Source of the DNA: Pseudomonas azotoformans
Lineage (GTDB): Bacteria > Pseudomonadota > Gammaproteobacteria > Pseudomonadales > Pseudomonadaceae
Reading direction: 5' to 3'
Assembly: GCF_001579805.1 (NCBI RefSeq)
Contig: NZ_CP014546.1
Span: 6,324,001 to 6,388,000 of the forward strand
DNA: 64,000 nucleotides
The notes under the pieces are model-generated. The model was not told the origin of the DNA. It did not search any database and saw nothing but the letters and a program-made list of their open reading frames with translations. Each line of letters begins with the position of its first letter. The stretch's first letter is position 1. A program made the position numbers and the translations under genes. Of the stretch, positions 55,125 through 64,000 are shown piece by piece.

Positions 55125-55940
55125 TCAGAACCACAAGCGCACACCCACGACCCAGCGCAGTTGCCGCGTGTCTTCGCCTTCATCCCTGGCGTATTGCGCG
55201 GTCTGGCCGTAGCTGCGATTCCAGGTCACGCCCACATAGGGCGCAAATTCGCGGCGCACTTCGTAACGCAGCCTCAGGCCCAACTCACTGTCCGAAAGGC
55301 CCGAACCGACGCCGCGCTGCGGATCGTTGCGCCCATAAAAGTTGAGTTCGGCGGTGGGCTGCAGGATCAGTCGATTGGTCAGGAGGATGTCGTAGTCGCC
55401 CTCCAACCGTGCAGCAGTGCGCCCGGCTTCACCGACAAACACCGTGGCTTCGGCTTCAAAGTTGTACAGCGCCATACCCTGCGCGCCGAAGGCCGCCCAG
55501 GTCTGGCCGTCACCGGGTATGAAGTCCTGGCGCACACCGCCAACCAGGTCCCACCAAGGACTGATGGCATGGCCCCACAACGCCTGGACTTCAGCGCTTT
55601 CGGTGCGACCGGCGCTGCGCTCGCCTTCGCTGCGCAACCACAGGCGATCGATATCACCACCGACCCAGCCCTTGATATCCCAGTTCAACGCGCCGTCGCC
55701 CTCGCCGCCTTGCCATTCCAACTGGTTGATCAGCAGCAGGGAATGGATGCCACTGTCGTGAACCACGTGCCCACCGGGCGCGTTGTAGACCGCAGCGCGA
55801 TCGGCGTCCGTCAATACGGGGATCGGTGTGCGGCTCTCAGTGAGCGCCGGTGTCACCGGGCTCATGCCCTGGAATTCATCGGCCTGTGTCAACGGAACAA
55901 ACGCCAACGCGATTAAGCCGGATAAGACACGACGGCTCAT
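55125..55940 (-). CDS. copB: copper resistance protein B (CopB)
   Basis: A 271-residue outer-membrane protein. Signal peptide residues 1-21 (LTQADE). Barrel body contains [23 protein letters not shown] and [28 protein letters not shown], ending RLWF. It is short and lacks the Met/His-rich N-terminal repeat of classical CopB, keeping only a small acidic stretch. ATG 55938-55940 has AAGGA upstream, 10 bp after the copA stop; alternative in-frame starts overlap copA. Confidence 0.93.
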   Translation of the reverse strand: MSRRVLSGLIALAFVPLTQADEFQGMSPVTPALTESRTPIPVLTDADRAAVYNAPGGHVVHDSGIHSLLLINQLEWQGGEGDGALNWDIKGWVGGDIDRLWLRSEGERSAGRTESAEVQALWGHAISPWWDLVGGVRQDFIPGDGQTWAAFGAQGMALYNFEAEATVFVGEAGRTAARLEGDYDILLTNRLILQPTAELNFYGRNDPQRGVGSGLSDSELGLRLRYEVRREFAPYVGVTWNRSYGQTAQYARDEGEDTRQLRWVVGVRLWF

Positions 55941-55950
55941 GCTCGTTTCC

Positions 55951-57657
55951 TTATTCATGCACGCGTACCTCACGGAACATGCCCATTTCCATGTGGTACA
56001 GCAGGTGGCAGTGATAGGCCCAACGCCCCAGCGCGTCGGCGGTCACCCGGTAGCTGCGCCGTGAGCCCGGCGGCATGTCGATGGTGTGCTTGCGCACCTG
56101 GAACTGGCCGTTTTCGTCCTCCAGATCACTCCACAGACCGTGCAAATGAATGGGGTGACTCATCATCGTGTCGTTGACCAGCACCAGCCGGACGCGCTCG
56201 CCGTAGGTCAGTTGCAAGGGTTCGGCATCGGAGAACTTCACGCCATTGAATGACCAGGCGAATTTCTCCATATGCCCAGTGAGGTGCAGTTCGATGGTGC
56301 GACTGGGATCGCGTCCGTCAGGGTCTTCGAAGGCGCTGCGCAGGTCGGCGTAAGTCAGGACACGCCGGCCGTTGTTGCGCAGGCCGATGCCGGGATCGTC
56401 GAGCTTGGGCACCGGGCTCATGGCTTGCATATCCACCAGCGGGTTGTCTTGCTCGCTCGCAGGATGGGCCTGCATCGACATGGCACTGTGATCCATGCCC
56501 GCCATCTCCGGCATGTCCGCCATGGCGCCGTGGTCCATCCCACCCATGCCCATATCCTCCATGGTGATCCAGGGGCGCGGGTCCAGTGCCGGTACGGTGG
56601 CCATCGCCCCGGTTTGTCGGGCAAGCGTGCCGCGGACATAACCACTGCGGTCCATCGACTGGGCAAACAGTGTGTAAGCCTCGGCCGTCGGCTCGACCAG
56701 CACATCGAAGGTCTCTGCCACGGCGATACGGAACTCGTCGACGCTCACCGGCTGCACTGGCTGGCCATCGGCGGCAATCACGGTCATCTTCAGCCCCGGA
56801 ATGCGCACATCGAAGTAGCTCATTGCCGAACCGTTGATAAAGCGCAACCGGATCATCTCGCCCGCCTTGAATACGCCGGTCCAGTTGCGCTCCGGCGGTT
56901 GGCCGTTGAGCAGGTAGGTGTAGGTTTCGCCGCTGACGTCGGCCAAGTCCGTGGGGTTCATCTTCATTTGCGCCCACATCAGGCGGTCAGCCACCGTGGC
57001 CGACCCGCCTTGCTTGCCCAGATCCCGCACGAAGTCGCCCACGGTCGGCTTGTGCAGGTTGTAGTAGTCGGACTGTTTCTTGAGGGTTTTCATCAAGGCG
57101 ACCGGGTCTTCGTCGGTCCAGTCCGACAGCATCACCACGTAGTCGCGCTGATAGGTATACGGTTCGGGCTCCCTCGGGTCGATCACCAGCGGGCCATACA
57201 CACCCTGCTGCTCCTGGAACCCGGAATGGCTGTGGTACCAGTACGTGCCGTGCTGTTTGACCGTGAATTGGTAGACAAACACGCCACCCGGCTCGATGCC
57301 CTTGAAGCTCAAGCCCGGAACGCCGTCCATGTTCGACGGCAGGAGAATGCCGTGCCAATGGATCGACGTCGGTTCGGCCAGGCGGTTGTTCACGCGCAAG
57401 GTCACGGTGTCGCCTTCACGCCAGCGCAGCAGCGGGCCGGGCAGGCTGCCATTGATGGTCAGTGCCGTGCGTTTACGGCCAGTGAGGTTGACCGGGCTTT
57501 GGTCAATGAACAGATCAAATTCGGTCCCGGCCAGCACCGTGGGCTGGCCGGGACTGGTCAAGGCCCAGACCGGGCTGCGCCAGAGGCCGAGCCCGCCCAG
57601 CAAGCCGCCGGCAGCCAGGCCTTTAACGAAGGTACGTCGGGTAGTGTTGGAGTGCAT
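55951..57657 (-). CDS. copA: copper resistance multicopper oxidase CopA
   Basis: A 568-residue periplasmic multicopper oxidase that can oxidise Cu(I). A Tat signal peptide starts with [10 protein letters not shown]. Copper sites: [31 protein letters not shown], and C-terminal HPIHLHGLW with [12 protein letters not shown] (type 1 site Cys, His, Met). Between them lies a Met/His-rich insert ([19 protein letters not shown]) that binds additional copper. Preceded by a cop-box-like site. Confidence 0.96.
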   Translation of the reverse strand: MHSNTTRRTFVKGLAAGGLLGGLGLWRSPVWALTSPGQPTVLAGTEFDLFIDQSPVNLTGRKRTALTINGSLPGPLLRWREGDTVTLRVNNRLAEPTSIHWHGILLPSNMDGVPGLSFKGIEPGGVFVYQFTVKQHGTYWYHSHSGFQEQQGVYGPLVIDPREPEPYTYQRDYVVMLSDWTDEDPVALMKTLKKQSDYYNLHKPTVGDFVRDLGKQGGSATVADRLMWAQMKMNPTDLADVSGETYTYLLNGQPPERNWTGVFKAGEMIRLRFINGSAMSYFDVRIPGLKMTVIAADGQPVQPVSVDEFRIAVAETFDVLVEPTAEAYTLFAQSMDRSGYVRGTLARQTGAMATVPALDPRPWITMEDMGMGGMDHGAMADMPEMAGMDHSAMSMQAHPASEQDNPLVDMQAMSPVPKLDDPGIGLRNNGRRVLTYADLRSAFEDPDGRDPSRTIELHLTGHMEKFAWSFNGVKFSDAEPLQLTYGERVRLVLVNDTMMSHPIHLHGLWSDLEDENGQFQVRKHTIDMPPGSRRSYRVTADALGRWAYHCHLLYHMEMGMFREVRVHE

Positions 57658-57726
57658 GCCGATTCAAATCCATGAGTTGAATGGCAGCAGAGTAGGCAGG
57701 GCCGGCTGTCAGCCAGCTTAGCGGCA

Positions 57727-57743
57727 GATTACCGATCTGACAG
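57727..57743 (-). promoter_or_regulatory. candidate cop box (CopR site) before copA
   Basis: The minus strand reads CTGTCAGATCGGTAATC, similar to the CopR/CzcR-type CTGACA-N5-GTAAT box. It lies about 70-86 bp upstream of the copA start codon. copRS is not in this window. Confidence 0.6.
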
Positions 57744-57784
57744 TTTCGCCCCGGCGTTGCGACAGCGCCGGGGCGTGAGAGGGA

Positions 57785-58174
57785 TCAGGCGATCTGGGCC
57801 TTGGAGGCCACCTCGGCGAAGGTCGCCGGGTCCAGAGCGTCGGGCTGTTCATCCAGCACCTGACGCGGGTGATCATTGCCAGGGATCGAACTGTCGATCA
57901 GCGCCAGCAATTGCGCACCCAGCGGAGTCAGGATGAAATTCTCGCCATTGCCGCCCTCGTCTTCGGGGCGCGACTCGATAAAACCGCGCTTGAACAGCAG
58001 CGCTTCGTAGTCCGCAGCGGTCTTTTTGAGCGCGTCCAGGTTGCCGGTGGACTCGCCCGCCGTGGCCTTCTCGGCCGCTTCCTGCTCAGCGTATTTGCGC
58101 GGGGCGAAGCTGCCCTCGCCGTTCTGCACTTCATGCAGCAGACGTTCGATCAGATCCCAGTTGTAAGTCGTCAT
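57785..58174 (-). CDS. DUF2513-like protein
   Basis: A 129-residue protein whose N terminus, TTYNWDLIERLLHEVQNGEG, resembles the DUF2513 start (RDWDLIRKILLEIE-type). It then has charged helices and a winged-helix-like FKRGFIESRPEDEGG...NFILTPLGAQLLALI region. It may be a small DNA- or protein-binding protein. It lies upstream of copA on the same strand, but a terminator-like gap and the cop box make an operon unlikely. Confidence 0.6.
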   Translation of the reverse strand: MTTYNWDLIERLLHEVQNGEGSFAPRKYAEQEAAEKATAGESTGNLDALKKTAADYEALLFKRGFIESRPEDEGGNGENFILTPLGAQLLALIDSSIPGNDHPRQVLDEQPDALDPATFAEVASKAQIA

Positions 58175-58328
58175 CCTGATTCCTCCTGCGGGCGGGTGGA
58201 AAGTAGCCCGTTAAAAGGTGTGACCGGCCACGTCACTGGCCGTTCAGCCCAGCAGACGAGCGTCATTGGCGTGAACTTTCCAGGTGCCCACGACCTCAAC
58301 TGAATATCCCTGCCAAGGAGGTCCACCC

Positions 58329-58604
58329 ATGAAAACCCTGATGAACCTGGCCATCGCCGCCACCTTGTTGACCGCCCTGCCCGCCTGGGCCTGTACGCCC
58401 GACGAGGCCACGGCCAAGCGCGAGCAACTGGCCCAGGAAGTGGCCAAGCTGACCGAGCAGAACCCGACCAAGGCCAAGGAGATGAACGACGAGCTGCAGA
58501 AGATGGACCTGGACACCGAAAGCGCGGAGTTCCCTGACAAGTGCCAACTGATCGATGCTCGCCTGAAGGAACTCAAGGAAGCGGCCGCCAAGGCTAAAAA
58601 TTGA
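58329..58604 (+). CDS. small exported helical protein
   Basis: A 91-residue protein with a signal peptide (residues 1-20, LPAWA cleavage before Cys-Thr). The mature peptide has two Cys (positions 22 and 75) and two long charged helices with a coiled-coil look. AAGGAGG lies 8 nt before ATG 58329, a perfect ribosome binding site. Followed immediately by a bidirectional terminator. Function unknown. Confidence 0.75.
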   Translation: MKTLMNLAIAATLLTALPAWACTPDEATAKREQLAQEVAKLTEQNPTKAKEMNDELQKMDLDTESAEFPDKCQLIDARLKELKEAAAKAKN

Positions 58605-58610
58605 TGGCAT

Positions 58611-58638
58611 AAAAAAACCGGACAATCGTCCGGTTTTT
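58611..58638. terminator. bidirectional Rho-independent terminator
   Basis: AAAAAACCGGAC-AATC-GTCCGGTTTTTT, a 12-bp stem with A and T tracts on both sides. It stands between the small exported protein gene and the leftward helicase gene. Confidence 0.92.
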
Positions 58639-58654
58639 TCACATCACCTGCGCC

Positions 58655-60001
58655 TTATTCGGCAGCCGGGGCTTCCGGCTTGCGGCGCTTGAGTGGCGCC
58701 ATGCCGTCCTTGCTGACGAGCGACAGGTTGTCGGTCTTCGGCCGATTGGCGATCTTGCGCTTGGTCGGCGACTTGGCACCGGTTTTCTTCTTGTCGCCCT
58801 TGGCGTCGGTCTTTTTCTTCTTCACGCCAACGGCCTTGCCCGACGCCTTGACCTTCTTCGGCCCGGTGTAGGTGCCTTTGACTTCCTTGATAGTGCGGCG
58901 CTCGAACGACTGCTTGAGGTAGCGCTCGATGCTCGACATCAGGTTCCAGTCGCCGTGGCAGATCAGCGAGATCGCCAGGCCATCGTTACCGGCACGCCCG
59001 GTACGCCCGATACGGTGTACATATTCGTCGCCACTGCGTGGCATGTCGAAGTTGATCACCAGGTCCAGGCCGTCCACGTCCAGGCCACGGGCGGCGACGT
59101 CGGTGGCGACCAGGATCTTCACGCCACCGGCCTTGAGGCGATCGATCGCCAGCTTACGGTCCTTCTGGTCTTTCTCGCCGTGCAGCACGAACGCCTTGTA
59201 TTCCTGGGCTACCAGGCGGCCGTAGATGCGGTCGGCGGCGGCGCGGGTGTTGGTGAACACGATGGCTTTCTGATAGGTCTCGTTGGCCAACAGCCAGTTG
59301 AGGATCTGCTCTTTATGCACGTTGTGGTCGGCGGTGACGATCTGCTGGCGCGTGGTCGCGTTCAGGTCGCTGACGTTGTTGACCTGCAGGTGCTCTGGGT
59401 TGTTCAGCACCTTGGCGACCATGTCGCGCAGGGTCGAGCCGCCAGTGGTGGCGGAGAACAGCATGGTCTGCTGGCGGTTGACGCACTCGGCTACCAGACG
59501 CTGCACGTCGTCGGCAAAGCCCATGTCGAGCATGCGGTCGGCTTCGTCCAATACCAGCACTTCGACTTCCTTGAGGTCGAGGTTGCCGGCATTGAGCTGC
59601 TCGATCATGCGGCCTGGGGTGCCGATCAAGATGTCCGGCACCTTGCGCAGCATGGCGGCCTGGACCTTGAAGTCTTCACCGCCGGTGATGATGCCGGACT
59701 TGATGAAGGTGAACTGCGAGAAGCGCTCAACCTCCTTCAGGGTCTGCTGGGCCAGCTCGCGGGTTGGCAGCAGGATCAGGGTCTTGATGCTGACGCGAAC
59801 CTTGGCCGGCCCGATCAGGCGGTTCAGCACAGGCAGGACGAAAGCAGCGGTCTTGCCGCTACCGGTTTGAGCTGTCACCCGCAGGTCACGCCCTTCGAGC
59901 GCGAGCGGGATGGCCGCTGCTTGCACAGGCGTAGGCTCGACAAATTTAAGCTCGGCCACGGCTTTGAGCAGGCGTTCGTGCAGGGCGAATTGGGAAAACA
60001 C
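58655..60001 (-). CDS. DEAD-box RNA helicase
   Basis: A 448-residue ATP-dependent RNA helicase. Q motif FSQFALHERLLKAVAELKFVEPTPVQ, Walker A TAQTGSGKT near residues 43-51, DEAD in VLVLDEADRMLDMGF, SAT, and the C-terminal motif VI HRIGRTGRAG. A Lys-rich tail (KKKKTDAKGDKKKTG..., residues 380-440) may bind RNA. GTG 59999-60001 with GAGG 8 nt upstream is favoured over TTG 60025. SrmB/RhlE-type by length, with role in RNA turnover or ribosome assembly. Confidence 0.9.
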   Translation of the reverse strand: MFSQFALHERLLKAVAELKFVEPTPVQAAAIPLALEGRDLRVTAQTGSGKTAAFVLPVLNRLIGPAKVRVSIKTLILLPTRELAQQTLKEVERFSQFTFIKSGIITGGEDFKVQAAMLRKVPDILIGTPGRMIEQLNAGNLDLKEVEVLVLDEADRMLDMGFADDVQRLVAECVNRQQTMLFSATTGGSTLRDMVAKVLNNPEHLQVNNVSDLNATTRQQIVTADHNVHKEQILNWLLANETYQKAIVFTNTRAAADRIYGRLVAQEYKAFVLHGEKDQKDRKLAIDRLKAGGVKILVATDVAARGLDVDGLDLVINFDMPRSGDEYVHRIGRTGRAGNDGLAISLICHGDWNLMSSIERYLKQSFERRTIKEVKGTYTGPKKVKASGKAVGVKKKKTDAKGDKKKTGAKSPTKRKIANRPKTDNLSLVSKDGMAPLKRRKPEAPAAE

Positions 60002-60194
60002 GGGTGCTACCTCGAAGAAATACAAAAAATCAGCTGCATAGGTTACCGGTTTCGGGCGTCCAAACCGAGTTTCTTTACGCGAACGGTGCTAATCGGCTGC
60101 TTTTTTGTCAGTGCATTTGTCCATGACATCAACTTTGTTGCACTTAAATGCTCTAATCGCCCCGTGTTGTCTTATAGAAGAATCGGTTTCACCC

Positions 60195-61494
60195 ATGGAT
60201 ATCAAACAGCTCTGGCTCAACGTCCAAGACCTCTGGGGCGCCCTCGACGAACACCCGCTGCTGCATGCCAGCCTCGGCTTGCTGGTGTTGCTGGTGGTGG
60301 CGCTGTTGCTCGGACGAGTGGCACGTTACCTCATCCTCCACGCCGTCAAGCTGCTCGGGCCGGCAACCGGCCCTGCACTGGCTCAACGACCTGCGGCACA
60401 ACAAGGTCTTCCATCGCCTGGCACAGATGACGCCGTCTTTGGTGATCCAATTCGGCCTGTACCTGGTGCCGGACCTGAGCAAGACCGCCATCCTGTTCAT
60501 CGGCAATGTGGCCCTGGCACTGACCATTCTGTTCCTGGTGCTGGCCATGAGCGCCCTGCTCAGCGCTCTGCTGGACATCTACGCCCGCACCGAACACGCG
60601 CGCACCCGCTCGATCAAGGGTTACGTGCAGTTGGCGAAGATGGTGCTGTTCGTGTTTGGCGCGATCATCATCGTCGCCACCCTGATCGATCGCTCGCCAC
60701 TGTTGCTGCTGTCAGGGCTTGGCGCCATGTCGGCGGTGATCCTGTTGGTGTACAAGGACACGCTGTTGTCGTTCGTCGCCAGCGTGCAACTGACCAGCAA
60801 CGACATGCTGCGGGTCGGTGACTGGATCGAGATGCCCCAGGTCGGCGCCGATGGCGACGTGGTGGACATCACTCTGCACACGGTCAAGGTGCAAAATTTC
60901 GACAAGACCATCGTCTCCATCCCCACCTGGCGCCTGATGTCCGAATCGTTCAAGAACTGGCGCGGCATGCAGGCCTCCGGCGGGCGCCGTATCAAGCGTA
61001 GCCTGTTCATCGACGCCAGCGGCGTGCGCTTCCTGCGTGACGATGAAGAACTGCGCATGACCCAGGTACACCTGCTCACCGACTACATCGGACGCAAACA
61101 GGCCGAACTCAAGGCCTGGAACGAAGCCCAGGGCCACAGCGCGCAACTCTCGGCCAACCGCCGTCGCATGACCAACCTCGGCACCTTCCGCGCTTATGCC
61201 CTTGCCTACCTGAAAAGCCACCCGGACATCCAGCCGAACATGACCTGCATGGTGCGCCAGATGCAAACCACCGCCCAGGGCGTGCCGCTGGAGATCTACT
61301 GCTTTACCCGCACCACGGCGTGGGCGGACTACGAGCGGATCCAGGGGGATATTTTTGATTACCTGCTGGCGGTGCTGCCGGAGTTTGGCTTGAGCCTGTA
61401 TCAGCAGCCGAGTGGGAATGATTTGCGTGCGGGGGTTTTGCCTGCGGTGTTGGGGGCCAGTCATTTGCCTGCACCGGAAAAAACCGTGATATAG
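60195..61494 (+). pseudogene. YbdG-like mechanosensitive channel, single-base frameshift
   Basis: MscS-superfamily small-conductance channel. N-terminal membrane region MDIKQLWLNVQDLWGALDEH... then a hydrophobic block, followed by the conserved pore/cytosolic part LLSGLGAMSAVILLVYKDTLLSFVASVQL, GDWIEMPQVGADGDVVDI and VSIPTWRLMSESFKNW. The frame breaks at 60360-60361: GGGCCGG where GGGCGG is needed (LLG RQPALHWLN). Removing one C gives 432 residues, close to YbdG (415). Start ATG 60195 has no strong Shine-Dalgarno. It likely protects from osmotic down-shock. Confidence 0.85.
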
Positions 61495-61496
61495 CG

Positions 61497-62189
61497 CTAT
61501 TGAGTGTTTGAGGCCGGTTGGGTGGCCGGACGCTTCGCCGCCTCCCGCCAGTGACTCCAATCGACTAATGCTGTAGGGAGTCGATCGTGGCTTTTTAACC
61601 AGGCGCACAAATCAGGATCAATCCACTGCACTACTTCTGTGATATCCCGATGCAAGGCAAATAGCGGTTGCCATAGGAGTGGCTCGTGGTGGAAACAGCG
61701 ATTTCGCAGGTCCCTCGCATTGTTCAGGCGGCTACGAATAACGTCAGCTTTCTTGGCGTTTCTTGGGCAGTAGAAAAATACCTTCATCAAAGGCTTGGAA
61801 ACATCCGGAAAGGCCTTTCGATTGAACAGTGAAGTCCAGAAGCCAAAGCTCAACTCAGCCGTGATGTCGTCCGGACCTGGGTCGACACCTCTTTTCATGA
61901 GTGCCGTACGCGCGTCGTCTACTTTTTGATAGCTGGAGCGAAGCTCTGGATTGGTGCTTGCCTTGAAGGCCTCGTACCAGTCGTCACGTCGGTACTCGCG
62001 CACCATCTCGCGCTGAATACTGTTGCGCAGCCCAACTTCAAGCACGTGAAAAATCGAGACCAGGGACTCTGCGATCCTCATATTGTGCACATAGGCAGCA
62101 GCGGCATGCTCTTTATTGCCCTGATGCCCCATGAGGTAGCGGTTCATTCGTGGTGTGGAGAGCTTCGCCTCCAACGTTTGCCAGACCAT
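61497..62189 (-). CDS. Abi family protein with HEPN-type Rx4H motif
   Basis: A 230-residue protein of the Abi (abortive infection) family. N-terminal motif YLMGHQGNKEHAAAAYVHN and HVLEVGLRNSIQREM; the C-terminal block LRNRCFHHEPLLW has R162-x4-H167, the HEPN ribonuclease motif, as in other Abi proteins. Lower GC than neighbours and no partner gene. It converges with the channel gene, leaving 2 bp. It may be a defence RNase or the remnant of a toxin-antitoxin pair. Confidence 0.8.
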   Translation of the reverse strand: MVWQTLEAKLSTPRMNRYLMGHQGNKEHAAAAYVHNMRIAESLVSIFHVLEVGLRNSIQREMVREYRRDDWYEAFKASTNPELRSSYQKVDDARTALMKRGVDPGPDDITAELSFGFWTSLFNRKAFPDVSKPLMKVFFYCPRNAKKADVIRSRLNNARDLRNRCFHHEPLLWQPLFALHRDITEVVQWIDPDLCAWLKSHDRLPTALVDWSHWREAAKRPATQPASNTQ

Positions 62190-62414
62190 CTACCCGCAAG
62201 CTCCCTTTAGCGCAAAGAAATGTACAAGCGCGAGCGATAGTGCAGACAGGTTCTTTTGCTTGAAATAAACATACTGTTGCCGAATGGTGCAGTTGACCTA
62301 AACCGGCGCCATAGGGGGTTGACGTAAAAATCGCGGCTGGTAATCTCACCCCGCAGCCCTAGGAACCTCCACTCCCGTGCGACACGAAACGGTGACGAGA
62401 CTAGGTTATGTGAC

Positions 62415-62433
62415 GGCCCCGCTTTGCGGGGCC
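62415..62433 (+). terminator. GC-rich hairpin, probable terminator
   Basis: GGCCCCGC-TTT-GCGGGGCC, a perfect 8-bp stem in the gap before the EamA gene; downstream only a short T run, so moderately strong. Confidence 0.6.
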
Positions 62434-62461
62434 TCCGCATTTCTGGCGATCCAACTTTTTG

Positions 62462-63340
62462 CTAAGACGCTTTTTTCACTGCACCACTGCCCGGTTGATT
62501 GCCCAGCCGACTGATCCACACCGCCCCCAGAATCACCAACCCACCCAACGCCAACCGCCCAAGCGGCTCATGCTGGTTCCAGATCAGCAAGTTCAACAGC
62601 AACCCCACCGGCACATGCAGGTTGTTCATCACCGCCAACGTGCCGCCCTGCACCAGGCAGGCGCCCTTGTTCCACCAGTACATGCCCAGCGCCGTACTGA
62701 CCAACCCGAGGAACACCAGCACACCCCATTGCAGCGGTGCATCGGGCAGGTAGTTGGCCTTGCCAAACATCAGGAACGCCGGTAACACCACCAGCAATGC
62801 GCCCAAGTAGAAGAAACCAAAGCGGCGGTAATGCGGCTGGTCGCTTGGGTAGCGTTTGACCAGGTGCTTGTACATCACCTGCCCGGCGGCGTAGGTGAAG
62901 TTGGCCAGTTGCAGCAGCAGGAAGCCTCCCAGGAAGTGCGCAGTGATCTGGTCGAAACGGATCACCGCCGCGCCCGCCACCGCCACCAGCGCGGCGATCA
63001 ACGCCCAGGGGTTGAAGCGCCGGTTGAGCGCATCCTCGATGAGCGTCACGTGCAACGGCGTGAGGATGGTGAACAACAGCACTTCCGGCACCGTGAGCAC
63101 GCGAAAGCTCAGGTACAGGCACACGTACGTCACACCGAACTGTAGCGCGCCGATCACCAGCAGGCCGCGCATGAAACCCGGTTCCACCGAGCGCCAGCGC
63201 GTCAGCGGGATGAATACCAAGCCGGCCAGCAGCACGCGCACCAAAACGGCGAAGTAGCTGTCGACATGTCCGGCGAGGTATTCGCCGATCAAGCTGAAGG
63301 AAAATGCCTGAATCAGGGTGACAACCAGTAAGTAGCCCAT
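62462..63340 (-). CDS. EamA/DMT family permease
   Basis: A 292-residue ten-helix drug/metabolite transporter with two EamA repeats: VLVRVLLAGLVFIPLTRW, EVLLFTILTPLHVTLIEDAL and, in the second half, LVSTALGMYWWNKGACLVQGGTLAVMNNLHVPVGLL. Annotations of this type call it carboxylate/amino acid/amine transporter; substrate unproven. ATG 63338-63340 (MGYLLVVTLIQAFSFS) is the start. Confidence 0.9.
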   Translation of the reverse strand: MGYLLVVTLIQAFSFSLIGEYLAGHVDSYFAVLVRVLLAGLVFIPLTRWRSVEPGFMRGLLVIGALQFGVTYVCLYLSFRVLTVPEVLLFTILTPLHVTLIEDALNRRFNPWALIAALVAVAGAAVIRFDQITAHFLGGFLLLQLANFTYAAGQVMYKHLVKRYPSDQPHYRRFGFFYLGALLVVLPAFLMFGKANYLPDAPLQWGVLVFLGLVSTALGMYWWNKGACLVQGGTLAVMNNLHVPVGLLLNLLIWNQHEPLGRLALGGLVILGAVWISRLGNQPGSGAVKKAS

Positions 63341-63402
63341 GCGCGCCTCGTTTCGAATGGGTGGGACATTAAAGGTTTTCGGCGGTTGAAGAAACTCGGG
63401 GC

Positions 63403-63437
63403 AAAAAAAACCCGACCTCGCTAAAGCGGCAGTCGGG
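63403..63437 (-). terminator. Rho-independent terminator for azoR
   Basis: On the minus strand, stem CCCGAC / GTCGGG with a loop of 15 nt is followed by eight T residues. Lies downstream of azoR. Confidence 0.85.
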
Positions 63438-63542
63438 CAGGAGCACTCAGGAGCAAAAGTGCAAAGGGAGGTCTGTTACGCGTACTTGAAGGGCTTGCGT
63501 GGAGCTAGATAACCATCGCGGGATTATCTGGCGATTAACGGA

Positions 63543-64000
63543 TCAGGCGACCTGGGCCAACAGCGCCTTGGCGTGGTTGATGCCCTTCTCTTGGAAGTCA
63601 CCGCTCAAGTTCACTCCTTCGGCGTGAATGAAGGTGACGTCATGAATCCCGATAAAGGCCATGACCTGGCGCAGGTAGGGTTCCTGGTGATCGGAGCTGG
63701 CACCCGTATGGATGCCGCCGCGCGCAGTGAGCACGATGGCGCGTTTGCCGGTCAGCAGCCCCTGTGGCCCGGTGGCGGTGTACTTGAAGGTCACACCGGC
63801 GCGCAACACGTGGTCCAGCCAGGCTTTGAGGGTGCTGGGAATGGCGAAGTTGTACATCGGCGCGGCCATCACCAGCACGTCTGCCGCAAGCAATTCGTTG
63901 GTCAATTCGTCGGAGCGATCCAGGGACGCCTGCTCGCTGTCGTTGCGTTGATCCGCTGGCTTCATCCAGCCGCCGAGCAGGTTGGCGTCCAGATGCGGAA
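63543..64000 (-). CDS. azoR: FMN-dependent NADH-azoreductase AzoR (5' end outside window)
   Basis: The C-terminal 150 residues or so of a flavodoxin-fold azoreductase that reduces azo dyes and quinones. Motifs: PMYNFAIPSTLKAWLDHVLRAGVTFKYT, KRAIVLTARGGIH and PYLRQVMAFIGI. The reading frame stays open to the window end and the last codons visible (PHLDANLLGGWMKP) fit the family, so the start lies beyond 64000. Confidence 0.94.
   Translation of the reverse strand, partial: PHLDANLLGGWMKPADQRNDSEQASLDRSDELTNELLAADVLVMAAPMYNFAIPSTLKAWLDHVLRAGVTFKYTATGPQGLLTGKRAIVLTARGGIHTGASSDHQEPYLRQVMAFIGIHDVTFIHAEGVNLSGDFQEKGINHAKALLAQVA

Noticed and set aside
62190..62461. possible attachment site or island border next to the Abi gene
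   Set aside because: No integrase, tRNA end or direct repeat could be found by reading.
1..64000. tRNA, rRNA and CRISPR arrays
   Set aside because: No cloverleaf with a T-loop, no rRNA core and no regularly spaced repeats were seen.

Overview
The window is a piece of a Pseudomonas chromosome, most likely from the P. fluorescens group. The evidence is the high GC content, the gene content and order (cobO-to-cobS cobalamin block next to a FadL-type protein and a glutathione peroxidase; relA/mazG/cysM; purMN; the guanidinobutyrase locus), and REP-type and larger dispersed intergenic repeats typical of that group. It is dense core-like sequence with no integrase, transposase, plasmid function, tRNA, rRNA or CRISPR array that I could see. 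Two stretches stand out as accessory: 43.7-46.3 kb and 61.5-62.4 kb.

Layout. 0-11.5 kb: recQ (cut by the left edge), a YgfB/YecA-family gene, a DUF454 membrane protein, a large SLC5-fused hybrid histidine kinase of the MxtR/CrbS type, rmuC, several small unknowns and a FadL-like outer membrane protein. 11.5-13.9 kb: a periplasmic glutathione peroxidase and a MarR-regulated MFS transporter with a coupled 39-residue membrane peptide; both promoter regions carry a GGGTATATACCC-type site. 13.9-23.5 kb: a leftward cobalamin operon (cobO, cobB, bluB, cbiB, cobD, cobQ, a 430-bp repeat insertion, cobU, cobT, cobC, cobS) behind a cobalamin riboswitch. It covers corrin adenosylation, amidation, aminopropanol attachment, dimethylbenzimidazole synthesis and nucleotide-loop assembly; the early ring-building genes are not here.

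23.5-38.3 kb: two NlpC/P60 lipoproteins, hda, an AI-2E-type permease, a DUF2066 protein, purMN, a DUF3108 protein, a YaiL-like protein, mazG-relA, rlmD-cysM and a DTW-domain tRNA modification enzyme. 38.3-43.6 kb: a guanidinobutyrate-type catabolic locus (LysR regulator, ureohydrolase, SnoaL-like protein, NCS1 permease, SLC5 symporter). 43.7-46.3 kb: a lower-GC island with a 696-residue two-domain oxidoreductase and a 40-residue ORF. 46.4-53.9 kb: LysR/MFS pair, a second NCS1 permease, cvfB, small proteins, a TorF-family porin-like protein and a lipoprotein. 53.8-57.7 kb: copABCD copper resistance operon with a candidate cop box. 57.8-64 kb: small proteins, a DEAD-box helicase, a YbdG-like mechanosensitive channel, an Abi/HEPN-type gene, an EamA transporter and the 3' part of azoR.

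Four otherwise intact genes (fadL-like, cobT, nlpC-type, mscS-type) are each broken by exactly one extra C/G, and every break lies at a GGCC-containing site. This looks more like a systematic read or consensus error than four independent pseudogenes. The most unusual coding content is the fused NAD/FAD oxidoreductase at 43.7-45.8 kb and the single Abi/HEPN gene at 61.5 kb. I found no clear multi-gene system that I would call undescribed.
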